DNA of 64,000 nt from assembly GCF_030345795.1 (NCBI RefSeq), contig NZ_JAUALB010000001.1, positions 5,510,001-5,574,000 of the forward strand, read 5' to 3'. This DNA comes from Micromonospora sp. WMMA1363. GTDB taxonomy: Bacteria > Actinomycetota > Actinomycetes > Mycobacteriales > Micromonosporaceae. Within the stretch, counting starts at the first letter, position 1, and each line of letters starts with the position of its first letter. The position numbers and the translations under genes are program-made. Shown one piece after another: positions 17,677 through 26,853 of this stretch. The notes under the pieces are model-generated. The model was given only the letters and a program-made list of their open reading frames with translations. It did no database searches and was not told the DNA's origin.

Positions 17677-20427
17677 ATGGAGACAGCCGACCCGCGCAAC
17701 TCCGTCCCACCAGGACGGACTGCGCCGTTCTCCGTCTTCGTGGCCACGGTCCTCGCCGTGGCCGCCACGGTCTCGGCCGGTCCCCTGCTGGCGCTCGCCG
17801 ACCAGGTGTCCCGGCTGCCTGCCGCGTTCTGGACGATGGCCGTGCTGGCCGTCGCCTGCGACGCCCGCCCGTTCGTCCCGCCGGGGCGGCGCCAGTCCTC
17901 GGCGGTGTTCCCGTCGACCTGCTTCACCTTCGCCATCCTGCTCGGCTGGGGGCTGGGCGCCGCGGTCGTGGTGCAGGCAGTGGCAGTCGTGGTGTCCGGC
18001 GCCCGGATGGGCCACGCCGGCTGGCGGACCGTGTTCAACGTGGGACAGTACGCGTGTGCGCTCGCCGCCGCGTACGTCGTCGTCCGTATCGGCCCGGGTG
18101 ACCTCTTCGACGGCGGCCCGCTGCGGTGGACCGACGTGGCGGCGGTCGGTGGCGCGATGCTCGCCTGGTTCGCGGTCAACTACGGGCTGGTCAGCGTGGC
18201 CGTCCGGCTTCGCTTCGGCGAGCGCTGGCTCCGCGGCCTGCGGCAGGGCCTGGGGTTCGAGCTGCTGTCCACCGGCTCGCTGCTGCTGCTCGCCCCGGTG
18301 CTGGTCACCGCCGCGCGGGCCAGCGCGGCGCTGATTCCACTGGTGCTGGTACCACTGTTCGCGGTCTACCGGATGGCCCGCCTCAGCATGGAGCAGCAGC
18401 AGCTGTCCTCCCTCGACCCGCTCACCGGTCTGCCCAACCGCGAGGCGTTGCTCGCTGAGGTGGGCGAGCAGTTGCATCAGCACGCGGAGCGGGCGGCGCG
18501 CGGCGAGCCGCCCGCCCGGTTGGCACTGCTGCTGATCGACCTGGACCGGTTCAAGCACGTCAACGACGCCCTCGGGCACGCGGTGGGGGACCGGCTACTG
18601 GTCGAGGTGAGCGCCCGCCTGACCGAGGTGGTCGGGCGGGACCTGGTGGCCCGGCTCGGCGGGGACGAGTTCGCCATCGTCATGACCGGGCTGACCGACG
18701 TCAGCGAGGCGCGGGAGCTGGCCGATCGGGTGGTGGCCACCCTGGCCGAGCCGGTGCCGCTGGACGGGCTGCCGCTGGACGTCGGCGCTTCGATCGGAAT
18801 CGCCCTCTTCCCCGACCATGGCGAGGACTCCACCACCCTCATGCGCCATGCCGACGTGGCGATGTACGACGCCAAGCACCGCAACGACACGGTCGCCGTG
18901 TATGCGGCCGAGTCCGACCACAACTCCGCCGAGCGGCTGGGGCTCCTGGCCGACCTGCGTCGGGTTCTGGGGTCCGGCCCGTCGACCGCGGACGCGGTCT
19001 CCGGGACCGACCCGGCGACCACATTCCCGATCGCGGAGACCACCGACTCGGGCGGGCCTCCGACCGGCGTGGCGGTCGGCGGGCTGGGTGGGGCGGACCC
19101 GGCCACCACCGGCCCTCGCCCCGACCCGGACGGGTCGGCGGTAGCCGATGCTTCCGGGCAGCAGGGTGCGCAGACCGTGGAGTCGGCGACCGCCGGCCGG
19201 ATGGGAGCCGCACCGCACGGACGGAACCGGAGTCCCGCCCCAACCCCGGACGGGGCGCCGCCGGCGGCGGTCCCGGCTCCGGTCCAGGGCGGTGACGGCG
19301 CCGTGCTCCCGGTCCGGGGCGGCTCCCGGACCGGCCGCTGGTGGTTGCGCGGCCGACGGCAGCGCGCCGATGTGATCCAGACCGATGACCTGATCCGGCA
19401 GATCGTCACTGCCGCCGACCCGATCCGCCGCCGGGCCGCGAACCGGACCGGGGCCGCCGACCGCGCGATCCGCGCGGATGGTCGCGCCGGCGGCGGCCCC
19501 GCGCTGGTGGGCCGGGACGGCCTGGCCGTGGGCCGGCGTTCCGGCTGGAACGGGTGGCGCGGTGGGGACACGCCCCACCCGGGCAGCCGGCGGGCGGCCC
19601 ACCACCGCCAGGCCGTCGCGGACCGGCAGGGTGAGTCGGCCGCCGACGCGGGTGAGATCACCATGTACTACCAACCCCAGATCGCGATGGCGACCGGCGA
19701 GGTGGTCGGCGTCGAGGCGCTGCTGCGCTGGCGGCACCCGCGCCGCGGGATGGTCGACCCGGAGGAGCTGATCCGGGTCGCCGAACAGAGCGCCGTGATG
19801 CGGCTGCTCACCCTACGGGTCGTCGACGACGTCATGGAGCAGTTGGCGCAGTGGTCGGCCGCCGGCACCCGCCTGCGCGCTTCGCTCAACGTCAGTGTGC
19901 GGGATCTGCACACCGGCGAGATCGCGGACCGGATCACCGAGCAGCTCACCCGGCGCGACGTACCGCCGCAGCGGCTCCAACTGGAGATCACCGAGGGGGC
20001 GCTGATGGCCGACCCGCGCCGGGTGCTGACGACGATCTCCCGGCTTCACCGGCTCGGCGTGGGTATCGCACTGGACGACTTCGGCACCGGGTACTCGTCG
20101 TTGCAGCACCTACGCCGGCTGCCGCTGTCCGAGGTGAAGGTGGACCGCTCGTTCGTGCTGGGCATGGCCGAGGACGCCGACGACGCGGCGATCGTCACGT
20201 CGATGATCGAGCTGGCCGGGGCGCTCGGGCTGCGGGTGGTCGCCGAGGGGGTCGAGGACGAGCGGACCTGGCGGATGCTGCACGCGGCGGGGTGCGACGT
20301 CGCCCAGGGTTGGTTCTACGCCCGGCCGATGCCGGCCGAGGAACTGGTCGCCTGGCTGGCCCGCTACCGTCCGGTCCGCCCGGCCACCGCGCCGGACCGG
20401 ACGGCCCGGCGCCGGCCCGCCCGCTGA
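17677..20427 (+). CDS. membrane GGDEF-EAL c-di-GMP protein with a long insertion
   Basis: 916 residues. About six membrane helices (1-240) lead to a GGDEF domain with intact GGDEF ([10 protein letters not shown], near residue 328) but no RxxD I-site. The EAL domain keeps its metal and catalytic residues: EALLRW, the Asn in LNVS, the Glu in EITEGAL, DDFGTGYSS, the Lys in EVKVDRSF and the Glu in VAEGVED. Unusually, the first EAL helix (ERLGLLADLRRVL, near 430) is separated from the first strand (EITMYYQPQI, near 658) by about 225 residues rich in Gly, Ala, Pro, Thr and Arg. Synthase and phosphodiesterase activity are both possible. ATG 17677 follows GGAGG at 4 bases. Confidence 0.9.
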   Translation: METADPRNSVPPGRTAPFSVFVATVLAVAATVSAGPLLALADQVSRLPAAFWTMAVLAVACDARPFVPPGRRQSSAVFPSTCFTFAILLGWGLGAAVVVQAVAVVVSGARMGHAGWRTVFNVGQYACALAAAYVVVRIGPGDLFDGGPLRWTDVAAVGGAMLAWFAVNYGLVSVAVRLRFGERWLRGLRQGLGFELLSTGSLLLLAPVLVTAARASAALIPLVLVPLFAVYRMARLSMEQQQLSSLDPLTGLPNREALLAEVGEQLHQHAERAARGEPPARLALLLIDLDRFKHVNDALGHAVGDRLLVEVSARLTEVVGRDLVARLGGDEFAIVMTGLTDVSEARELADRVVATLAEPVPLDGLPLDVGASIGIALFPDHGEDSTTLMRHADVAMYDAKHRNDTVAVYAAESDHNSAERLGLLADLRRVLGSGPSTADAVSGTDPATTFPIAETTDSGGPPTGVAVGGLGGADPATTGPRPDPDGSAVADASGQQGAQTVESATAGRMGAAPHGRNRSPAPTPDGAPPAAVPAPVQGGDGAVLPVRGGSRTGRWWLRGRRQRADVIQTDDLIRQIVTAADPIRRRAANRTGAADRAIRADGRAGGGPALVGRDGLAVGRRSGWNGWRGGDTPHPGSRRAAHHRQAVADRQGESAADAGEITMYYQPQIAMATGEVVGVEALLRWRHPRRGMVDPEELIRVAEQSAVMRLLTLRVVDDVMEQLAQWSAAGTRLRASLNVSVRDLHTGEIADRITEQLTRRDVPPQRLQLEITEGALMADPRRVLTTISRLHRLGVGIALDDFGTGYSSLQHLRRLPLSEVKVDRSFVLGMAEDADDAAIVTSMIELAGALGLRVVAEGVEDERTWRMLHAAGCDVAQGWFYARPMPAEELVAWLARYRPVRPATAPDRTARRRPAR

Positions 20428-20555
20428 CCCCACCTGCCCGATCCGGGCGAACCGGCGGCGGTGGTGAGCAACCCCGGTCAGGTCGACCCGGCGGGGGTGG
20501 GAGGACGGCGCGGGCAGAAGGGGGAGTCCGGGGACGCGCCACCGGGGCGGAACAA

Positions 20556-20561
20556 TAGACT
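20556..20561 (+). promoter_or_regulatory. -10 box (TAGACT) for gatCAB
   Basis: TAGACT lies 85 bases before gatC in the 219-base gap after the GGDEF-EAL gene. A small GCCCG ATC CGGGC hairpin at 20437-20449 may end the upstream transcript. Confidence 0.45.
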
Positions 20562-20646
20562 CGCTCCGGTCACCGCGCGTCACGCACCACCGGCCGCGCG
20601 GTCGGCGTACCCAGATGCAGTAGGACAGCCACGAAGGGGGCACCCG

Positions 20647-20952
20647 ATGGCCGCCATCTCCCGCGAGGAGGTCGCGCACCTGGCGCGACTGTCGCGGCTC
20701 GCCGTGACGGAGGAGGAGCTGGGCACCTTCGCCGGCCAGCTCGACGTGATTCTCCAGGCGGTCGCCCAGGTCGGCGAGGTCGCCGCGGCGGACATCCCAC
20801 CGACCTCCCACTCAGTGCCGCTGACCAACGTGCTGCGGGAGGACGTGGTGACGCCGTGCCTGACCCCCGAGGATGCGCTGTCGGGCGCGCCCGACGCCGA
20901 GGAGCAGCGGTTCCGCGTCCCGCGGATCCTGGACGAGGATGTGGCATCGTGA
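20647..20952 (+). CDS. gatC: Asp/Glu-tRNA amidotransferase subunit C
   Basis: 101 residues, [25 protein letters not shown], then [17 protein letters not shown] and a C-terminal FRVPRILDE. GatC is the small subunit that wraps around GatA and steadies the GatCAB complex, which converts Glu-tRNA(Gln) and Asp-tRNA(Asn) to the amide forms. The ATG has GAAGGGGG upstream. Its TGA overlaps the GTG of gatA by 4 bases (GTGA), showing coupled translation. Confidence 0.95.
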   Translation: MAAISREEVAHLARLSRLAVTEEELGTFAGQLDVILQAVAQVGEVAAADIPPTSHSVPLTNVLREDVVTPCLTPEDALSGAPDAEEQRFRVPRILDEDVAS

Positions 20953-22424
20953 CCGACCTGACGAAACTGACAGCAGTCGAGGTGGCCGGGCTGGTGGCAT
21001 CGGGCGCGACGACCGCCGTCGAGGTCACCGAGGCGCATCTGGGCCGGATCGCCTCGGTCGACGACCGGGTGAACGCGTTCCTGCACGTCGACACCGAGGG
21101 TGCGCTGGACGCGGCACGCGCGGTGGACGCCCGCCGCGCGGCCGGCGAGCCGTTGGGCCCGCTCGCGGGCGTGCCGGTCGCGGTCAAGGACGTACTCACC
21201 ACGAAGGGTGTGCCGACCACCGTCGGGTCGAAGATCCTGGAGGGGTGGCGCCCGCCGTACGATTCGACGATCGTGCGGCGGCTGCGCGAGGCGGGCACGG
21301 TGCTGCTCGGCAAGACCAACATGGACGAGTTCGCGATGGGCTCGTCCACCGAGTACTCGGCGTACGGCCCGACGCACAACCCGTGGGACCTGAGTCGGAT
21401 CCCCGGTGGTTCCGGCGGCGGCAGCGCCGCGGCCCTGGTCGCGTACGAGGCGCCGTTGGCGATCGGGTCGGACACCGGTGGTTCGATCCGCCAGCCGGGT
21501 GCCGTCACCGGCACCGTCGGTGTGAAGCCGACGTACGGCGGCACCTCCCGCTATGGCCTGGTCGCGTTCTCGTCGTCGCTGGACACGCCCGGTCCGTGTG
21601 CCCGCACCGTGCTGGACGCCGCCCTGCTGCACGAGGCGATCGGCGGTCACGACCCGCGCGACTCCACCTCCGTTCCGGCCCCGGTGCCGGATGTGGTGGC
21701 CGCCGCCCGACTCGGCGCCACCGGTGACCTGACCGGGGTCCGGCTGGGCGTGGTGAGGGAATTCGCTGGCGAGGGCGCCGAGCCGGGGGTGCTGGCCGCG
21801 TTCCGTGAGGCGGTCGACACCCTCACCAAGCTGGGCGCCGAGATCGTCGAGATCTCCTGCCCGCACTTCGGGTACGCGCTGCCGGCGTACTACCTGATCG
21901 CTCCGAGCGAGTGCTCCTCCAACCTGGCCCGCTTCGACGGCGTTCGATTCGGTCTCCGGGTCGGCGACGACGGGAACCGGTCGCTGGAGGAGGTCATGTC
22001 GCTGACCCGGGAGGCCGGGTTCGGCCCGGAGGTCAAGCGCCGGATCATGATCGGCACGTACGCCCTCTCGTCGGGCTACTACGACGCGTACTACGGTCAG
22101 GCGCAGAAGGTTCGCACTCTGATCACCCGGGACTTCACCGCAGCCTTCGGGCAGGTCGACGCACTGATCTCGCCGACCACGCCGTTCGTGGCGTTCCCGG
22201 TCGGCGCGCGCACCTCCGACCCGTACCAGATGTACCTGGCCGATCTGTTCACCATCCCGTCCAACCTGTACGGGGGGCCGGCCATCTCGGTACCGTGTGG
22301 CCTCTCCGACGGGCTTCCGGTCGGTCTGCAGGTCATGACGCCGACGATGGCCGACGACCGGATGTACCGGGTCGCCGCCGCGCTGGAGAGCGCCGTCGGC
22401 ACGTTCACCCCACCGGCACTGTGA
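20949..22424 (+). CDS. gatA: Asp/Glu-tRNA amidotransferase subunit A
   Basis: 491 residues of the amidase-signature family. The Lys of the triad is in [10 protein letters not shown] near residue 79. The cis-Ser and the [10 protein letters not shown] loop lie near 154-160, and the nucleophile Ser is in [10 protein letters not shown] near 178. It releases ammonia from glutamine for use by GatB. It starts at GTG 20949 inside the gatC stop and is followed after 13 bases by gatB. Confidence 0.97.
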   Translation: MTDLTKLTAVEVAGLVASGATTAVEVTEAHLGRIASVDDRVNAFLHVDTEGALDAARAVDARRAAGEPLGPLAGVPVAVKDVLTTKGVPTTVGSKILEGWRPPYDSTIVRRLREAGTVLLGKTNMDEFAMGSSTEYSAYGPTHNPWDLSRIPGGSGGGSAAALVAYEAPLAIGSDTGGSIRQPGAVTGTVGVKPTYGGTSRYGLVAFSSSLDTPGPCARTVLDAALLHEAIGGHDPRDSTSVPAPVPDVVAAARLGATGDLTGVRLGVVREFAGEGAEPGVLAAFREAVDTLTKLGAEIVEISCPHFGYALPAYYLIAPSECSSNLARFDGVRFGLRVGDDGNRSLEEVMSLTREAGFGPEVKRRIMIGTYALSSGYYDAYYGQAQKVRTLITRDFTAAFGQVDALISPTTPFVAFPVGARTSDPYQMYLADLFTIPSNLYGGPAISVPCGLSDGLPVGLQVMTPTMADDRMYRVAAALESAVGTFTPPAL

Positions 22425-22437
22425 GGCAGGAGCACCG

Positions 22438-23931
22438 ATGACGACGACACTGCCCGCGTACGACGAGGTCGTCGCGCGCTACGAACCGGTGATCGGCCTG
22501 GAGACCCACGTCGAGCTGGGCACGAACACGAAGATGTTCTGTGGCTGCCCGACCGACTTCGGTGGCGCGCCGAACACCCGGGTCTGCCCGGTCTGCCTGG
22601 GCCTGCCCGGCTCGCTGCCGGTGGCCAACAAGGCGGCGATCGAGGCGACGATCCGGATCGGCCTCGCGTTGAACTGCTCCATCGCCGAGTGGTGCCGGTT
22701 TGCCCGGAAGAACTACTTCTACCCCGACATGCCGAAGAACTTCCAGATCAGTCAGTACGACGAGCCGCTCTGCGTCGACGGCTACCTGGATGTCGAGGTG
22801 AACGGGGAGACCGTGCGGATCGGCGTCGAACGGGTGCACCTGGAGGAGGACACCGGCAAGACGCTGCACGTCGGCGGTGCTACCGGGCGGATCCATGGCG
22901 CGACCGAGTCGCTGGTGGACTACAACCGGGCCGGAATCCCCCTGGTCGAGATCGTCACCAAGCCGGTTGCCGGCACCGGCGCGCTGGCGCCGGAGGTGGC
23001 GCGGGCGTACGTCACCGAGCTGCGCGACGTGCTCCGCTCGCTCGGTGTCTCCGACGTGCGGATGGAGGAGGGCTCGCTGCGCTGCGACGTCAACACGTCG
23101 CTCAACCTGCCCGGCGAGCAGTGGGGCACCCGCACCGAGACGAAGAACGTCAACTCGCTGCGGTCGGTGGAGCGGGCGGTGCGATCGGAGATGATCCGGC
23201 AGGCGTCGGTGCTCGCCGCGGGCGGCGGGATCACCCAGGAGACCCGGCACTTCCACGAGGACACCGGAGACACCACCCCGGGTCGGTCCAAGGAGACCGC
23301 GACCGACTACCGGTACTTCCCCGAGCCGGACCTCGTCCCGTTGGCGCCGGACCCGGCTTGGGTCGCCGAGCTGCGGACCGCGCTGCCCGAGCTGCCCCGG
23401 CTGCACCGGCGCCGGCTCCAGCAGGCGTGGGGCCTGTCCGACCTGGACATGCAGTCGATCCTGAACGCGGGCGCGGTCGAGCTGATCGAGGCCACCGTCG
23501 CAGCCGGCGCCACCCCGGCCGCCGCCCGCAAATGGTGGCTGGGGGAGCTGTCCCGGCGGGCCAACGAGACCGGTGTGGAGCTGGCCGATGTCGGTGCCAT
23601 CCCGGCTCAGGTCGCCGAGCTGCAGAGCCTGGTCGACGCCGGCAAGCTCACCGACAAGCTGGCCCGGACGGTGCTGGAGCACGTGGTCGCCGGTGAGGGC
23701 TCGCCGACCGAGGTCATGGCCAGCCGTAACCTGGAGGTGGTCTCCGACACCGGCGCGCTGACCGCGGCGGTGGACGAGGCGATCGCCGCCAACCCGGACA
23801 TCGCCGACAAGGTCCGCAGCGGCAAGGTCGCCGCGGCCGGCGCGCTGGTCGGGGCGGTCATGAAGACCACGCGCGGCCAGGCGGACGCCAAGGCCGTCCG
23901 CGAGCTGATCCTGCAACGTCTCGGCGCCTGA
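22438..23931 (+). CDS. gatB: Asp/Glu-tRNA amidotransferase subunit B
   Basis: 497 residues. The catalytic cradle holds [15 protein letters not shown], then the zinc cysteines in [29 protein letters not shown], and [13 protein letters not shown]. The C-terminal helical tail domain ends [11 protein letters not shown]. GatB phosphorylates the misacylated tRNA and amidates it. GAGGCAGGAG precedes the ATG. The stop codon abuts directly the relic of an insertion sequence on the other strand, which therefore landed right behind this essential operon without harming it. Confidence 0.97.
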   Translation: MTTTLPAYDEVVARYEPVIGLETHVELGTNTKMFCGCPTDFGGAPNTRVCPVCLGLPGSLPVANKAAIEATIRIGLALNCSIAEWCRFARKNYFYPDMPKNFQISQYDEPLCVDGYLDVEVNGETVRIGVERVHLEEDTGKTLHVGGATGRIHGATESLVDYNRAGIPLVEIVTKPVAGTGALAPEVARAYVTELRDVLRSLGVSDVRMEEGSLRCDVNTSLNLPGEQWGTRTETKNVNSLRSVERAVRSEMIRQASVLAAGGGITQETRHFHEDTGDTTPGRSKETATDYRYFPEPDLVPLAPDPAWVAELRTALPELPRLHRRRLQQAWGLSDLDMQSILNAGAVELIEATVAAGATPAAARKWWLGELSRRANETGVELADVGAIPAQVAELQSLVDAGKLTDKLARTVLEHVVAGEGSPTEVMASRNLEVVSDTGALTAAVDEAIAANPDIADKVRSGKVAAAGALVGAVMKTTRGQADAKAVRELILQRLGA

Positions 23932-24498
23932 GCAAGTGGTGTGTCGGCGGGTAGGTCGGACAGCCGGTAGTCGGTGGGTTCGTCCTGGCCGGGTGGCCAT
24001 TGCACGAGCAGCCAGCATTCGGGGCGGACCCCGCCGTCACCACGGTTCGGTCCACGCTGGATGGTGCGGCCGGCGGGCCGGACCCGTAGGACGAGGAAGT
24101 GCCCGGATAGTTTACGGGTGGGCTGGCCTGCCTGGTGCACGGTCGGCGGTGGGGAGCCGGTCGCGCCAGCGCACCCGTCGTGTCGCGTGCGGGCCCTGGG
24201 CCAGAGCGATGTCCTTGAGGCTGCGGGCGGGTTGCGGGTATTTCGGGGTGGGATGCTTGCCGGCGCCGGCGTAAGGGACCTCGACCGGCTGGGCGTCGCC
24301 GGGTTGGACGGTGGTGGACGAGGTGGTCGCCACGAGGTAGGGGATGCCGCGTTCGGTCAGGCCTTGGCGGAACTCGGCGACCTGCCCGTAGCCGGCGTCG
24401 GCGGTCAGCAGCGGGGGACGCAGCCCCCATGCGGCCAGCTCGTCAAGCGTTTTCAGGGCCATCATCCACTTCGGCCGGTACCGCTGATCCTCGGGCAG
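23932..24498 (-). mobile_element. IS701-family transposase relic (central part, frameshifted)
   Basis: Minus-strand translation gives LPEDQRYRPKWMMALKTLDELAAWGL, then PPLLTADAGYGQVAEFRQGLTERGIPYLVAT, the DDE region with the second catalytic Asp. After a frame change near 24130 it continues as FLVLRVRPAGR and ECWLLVQWPPGQDEPTDYRLSDLPADTPL. The first 150 or so residues and the C-terminal part with the catalytic Glu are missing. No terminal inverted repeats were seen. It cannot be active. Confidence 0.8.
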
Positions 24499-24501
24499 CC
24501 C

Positions 24502-24532
24502 TTGACCTCAAGTCGGCTTGAGGATGTTGTAT
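24502..24532 (+). promoter_or_regulatory. MerR/SoxR-type promoter with operator in a 19-base spacer
   Basis: -35 TTGACC (24502-24507) and -10 TTGTAT (24527-24532) are exactly 19 bases apart, the over-long spacing typical of MerR-family promoters. The perfect inverted repeat CCTCAAG TCGG CTTGAGG (24506-24523) overlaps the end of the -35 box and fills most of the spacer; it matches the known SoxR box apart from its centre. The start codon at 24541 follows 8 bases after the -10 box. Confidence 0.7.
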
Positions 24533-24540
24533 GGGGAGTC

Positions 24541-24951
24541 ATGAATCGTGAAGAGTGGATCGCCCGGTACGGCAAGGCGTGGCAGGACAAGGACGACATC
24601 GGCGTGACAGAGCTGTTTCTCGAGGATGCGGTGTATCGGTCGTCCCCGACGGGGATTGCCCATGTGGGCAGCGACGCCATCGCGGCATACTGGCGCCGCG
24701 CCACGGCGAGCCAGCAGGAGTTGAACCTGCGGTTCGGTACCCCGGTAGTGGACGGTCCTCGAGTGGCCGTGGAGTGGTGGGCGGTGATGCGTGACCCCGA
24801 GTGGCGACCCGATGCGCCCAGCGACTGGGCGACGTTACCGGGCTGCCTTGTGCTGTTGTTCGCTGAGGACGGGCGCTGTGCGGAGTTGCGCGAGTACTAC
24901 AACCCAGTGTTCGGCGAGGCGATACCCGCGCCGTCTGGCTGGGGCAGATGA
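24541..24951 (+). CDS. SnoaL/NTF2-like protein
   Basis: 136 residues: MNREEWIARYGKAWQDKDDIGVTELFLEDAVYRSSP, then a YWRRATASQQELNLRFG strand and VAVEWWAVM. This is the cone-shaped NTF2-like fold of SnoaL-type proteins (polyketide cyclases, dehydratases or binding proteins). No specific activity can be read from it. It is the only gene behind the MerR/SoxR-type promoter, so it should respond to redox stress, a drug or a metal. Its 3' end overlaps the opposite gene at 24897-24951. Confidence 0.85.
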   Translation: MNREEWIARYGKAWQDKDDIGVTELFLEDAVYRSSPTGIAHVGSDAIAAYWRRATASQQELNLRFGTPVVDGPRVAVEWWAVMRDPEWRPDAPSDWATLPGCLVLLFAEDGRCAELREYYNPVFGEAIPAPSGWGR

Positions 24952-25148
24952 GGGGTTCCGGTCCGCTCGACTGCGCGGTTCATGGCGCGCCGCAACGTCT
25001 GCATGTCTGGAATGTTGTCGACGTCGATGCCCTCCTCGGCGAGCAAGGGCGCCAACTCGCGCAGCATCTCGTTGGCCATGCCGGGCTTGAACTCGATCCT
25101 TGGCGGGCCAGGCGGCGGCTCGGGAGCGCGTCGGCGTATCGGTGCCAC
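24897..25148 (-). pseudogene. truncated actinobacterial hypothetical gene
   Basis: 83 residues starting GTG 25148 (AGGATGG upstream). It contains IEFKPGMANEMLRELAPLLAEEGIDVDNIPDMQTLRRAMNRAVERTG. I recognise this as the N-terminal part of a longer actinobacterial protein of unknown function in which this helix-rich start is followed by further domains. Here the similarity stops after AVER and the frame runs out inside the SnoaL-like gene. It is probably truncated by rearrangement; some expression is possible since the start is intact. Confidence 0.5.
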
Positions 25149-25295
25149 GCCACCATCCTGCCCGGCCGGTGCCGGCCGGGCCAGGCACGCCGTCGGTGTG
25201 GGTGTCCAAGCCGCGACCGGGTGACACCCCGACAGCCGCACACGGTTGGCACGTCTTGTGGGTTGGCACGTTCCGCCAACCTCACGCGCGTTTCC

Positions 25296-25385
25296 TTAGT
25301 CAGGGTCGATACCCTCTTCGGCCAGCAGCGGCGCCAACTCGCGCCGCAGCCCATCGGCCATCCCCAGCAACCGGTTCCGGACCGG
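25296..25385 (-). pseudogene. second fragment of the same hypothetical family
   Basis: Minus-strand reading gives GMADGLRRELAPLLAEEGIDPD and a stop at 25296. This repeats the segment GMANEMLRELAPLLAEEGID of the truncated gene 285 bases away. The two copies differ at enough sites to be old duplicates or tails of different members. It lies just beyond the end of the phzF-family gene. Confidence 0.45.
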
Positions 25386-25417
25386 CACGACGCATATCCA
25401 CCACCGACCCCTGACGG

Positions 25418-26269
25418 CTAGATCACGGTCCAGCCGTCGATGCATACGGTGGCGGTGCCACCGACCCAGATCGTGCCTTCGGTGTCTTGGTCGATGTGGA
25501 CGCGGCCCCGACGGCCCAACGTAGCGCCCTGGCTGGCGCGATACGGCGCGGTGGCGCGGCCGGACGAGATCAGCCACTGCGCGACCGACGCGTTCAGGCT
25601 GCCGGTGACGGGATCCTCGCGTATCTCACCGTGAGCGTCGCTGTAGAACGCTCGGAGCTCGAAGGCCGGATCGTGGCCTTCGAGGTACGGACCGACGACG
25701 CCGATGTCGGCCGAGCCCGGCCCGGTGTAGGGGCTGCGGTCGGGCTGCAGTGCGAGCACGGTGGCAGCGTCGGGGACCAGAACTCCGACCCAGCCGGGCC
25801 CGTTGTCGATCCAGGCGATGTCGACGACCTGGTCGGCAGTCAGCCCGAGGATCGCCGTCACCCGTGCCCGGTGGGCGCCGTCGACAGGTCCGCTGCGGAT
25901 CAGCGGCGGGGCCGCGAAGGCAAGCCCCTCCCGGCTAATCCGGACCGGCACGAGCCCCACCCCGCTCTCCTGCACGACGATGCCGGCCTGTCGTGGAATC
26001 CCGCCGGCCGCGAGCCAGGCTTGGCAGGAACCGAGCGTGGGGTGACCGGCGAACGGGATCTCGCGTGCCAGAGTGAAGATCCGCACTCGGTAGTCTGCGT
26101 CCGGAGTTGTCGGCGGGAGTAGGAACGTGCACTCGGACAGGTTCGTCCACCGGGTGAGCGCTTGCATCTGTGCGGTGGTGAGCCCATCTGCGCCGCTCAC
26201 GACCGCGACCGGGTTGCCGAGGTAGGGCTCGGCGCCGAACACGTCGATCTGGAAGAATCGTCGTCTCAT
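25418..26269 (-). CDS. PhzF-family isomerase/epimerase-like protein
   Basis: 283 residues, MRRRFFQIDVFGAEPYLGNPVAVV. The family's catalytic Glu is in TNLSECTFL, near residue 45, and the DPVTGSLNASVAQWL motif is near 217. The typical FAGHPTLGS is also present. PhzF catalyses a proton shift in phenazine synthesis; most relatives have unknown substrates, and no phenazine genes are here. AGGAG lies 9 bases before ATG 26269, and the start overlaps the stop of a small upstream frame (ATGA). Confidence 0.9.
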   Translation of the reverse strand: MRRRFFQIDVFGAEPYLGNPVAVVSGADGLTTAQMQALTRWTNLSECTFLLPPTTPDADYRVRIFTLAREIPFAGHPTLGSCQAWLAAGGIPRQAGIVVQESGVGLVPVRISREGLAFAAPPLIRSGPVDGAHRARVTAILGLTADQVVDIAWIDNGPGWVGVLVPDAATVLALQPDRSPYTGPGSADIGVVGPYLEGHDPAFELRAFYSDAHGEIREDPVTGSLNASVAQWLISSGRATAPYRASQGATLGRRGRVHIDQDTEGTIWVGGTATVCIDGWTVI

Positions 26270-26451
26270 TGAACCGGTCTCCTGATCGTGTCGCTGCGCC
26301 TGCTCGGCGTCGTTGGCTGGGTGAACACCGTCTCGCCCGACACCCACCGGCGTCGCACCAACACTTTGCTGAGCAGCCGGCAGTAGGTCCGTCGTTCGGC
26401 GTCCCAGGGCAGTGGCGGCGCAGCACGCGGATCGGGGGCATGGGCGATCAT
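26266..26451 (-). CDS. possible small protein coupled to the phzF-family gene
   Basis: 61 residues, MIAHAPDPRAAPPLPWDAERRTYCRLLSKVLVRRRW..., ending in a TGA that overlaps the phzF-family ATG by 4 bases. The overlap suggests real coupled translation, but the start has only a weak AGG upstream and no family is recognised. It could also be a relic of a longer gene. Confidence 0.35.
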   Translation of the reverse strand: MIAHAPDPRAAPPLPWDAERRTYCRLLSKVLVRRRWVSGETVFTQPTTPSRRSDTIRRPVQ

Positions 26452-26468
26452 GGCCTGTCACGCCGAGC

Positions 26469-26853
26469 CTAGACACGATGCTGACTCGAAGAAGATCCAA
26501 TACTGGACACGTGGCCTGCCAGCTCAACAGCTACGTCGGCTGGCAGCCCGATAGGCCCACCATTGCCGCATTCCGGGGACAAGGCGGTGCCCGCCCGTGC
26601 TACGAGATCGTGGTTCACGCCGATCACCACCCGCCACATCCGATCTTCCTTCGACCAGCACACCGTTGTTGTAGGCGGCGTCGATGTGCTCGGTGTCCAG
26701 GGCATCGCCGAGGCTCATCTGCCGGGAGAAGACCCCGATCGGGCGCTTGTTGAGCTGCGTGGTGGCCTGCTCGGCCAGGTCGATCGGGCGGCGTTCGGCA
26801 CGCACGGTCAGCACCGGCCGCTGAAACCTACTAACGAGGATCGCCGGAGACAC
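26469..26853 (-). pseudogene. frameshifted gene of unknown family
   Basis: One frame reads FQRPVLTVRAERRPIDLAEQ...FSRQMSLGDALDTEHIDAAYNNGVL. A second frame then continues as EDRMWRVVIGVNHDLVARAGTALSPECGNGGPIGLPADVAVELAGHVS. The change lies near 26660. Both halves look protein-like, while each frame continues as Arg/Ser-rich nonsense beyond the switch. No domain is recognised. It overlaps the end of the GyrI-like gene by 23 bases. Confidence 0.35.
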
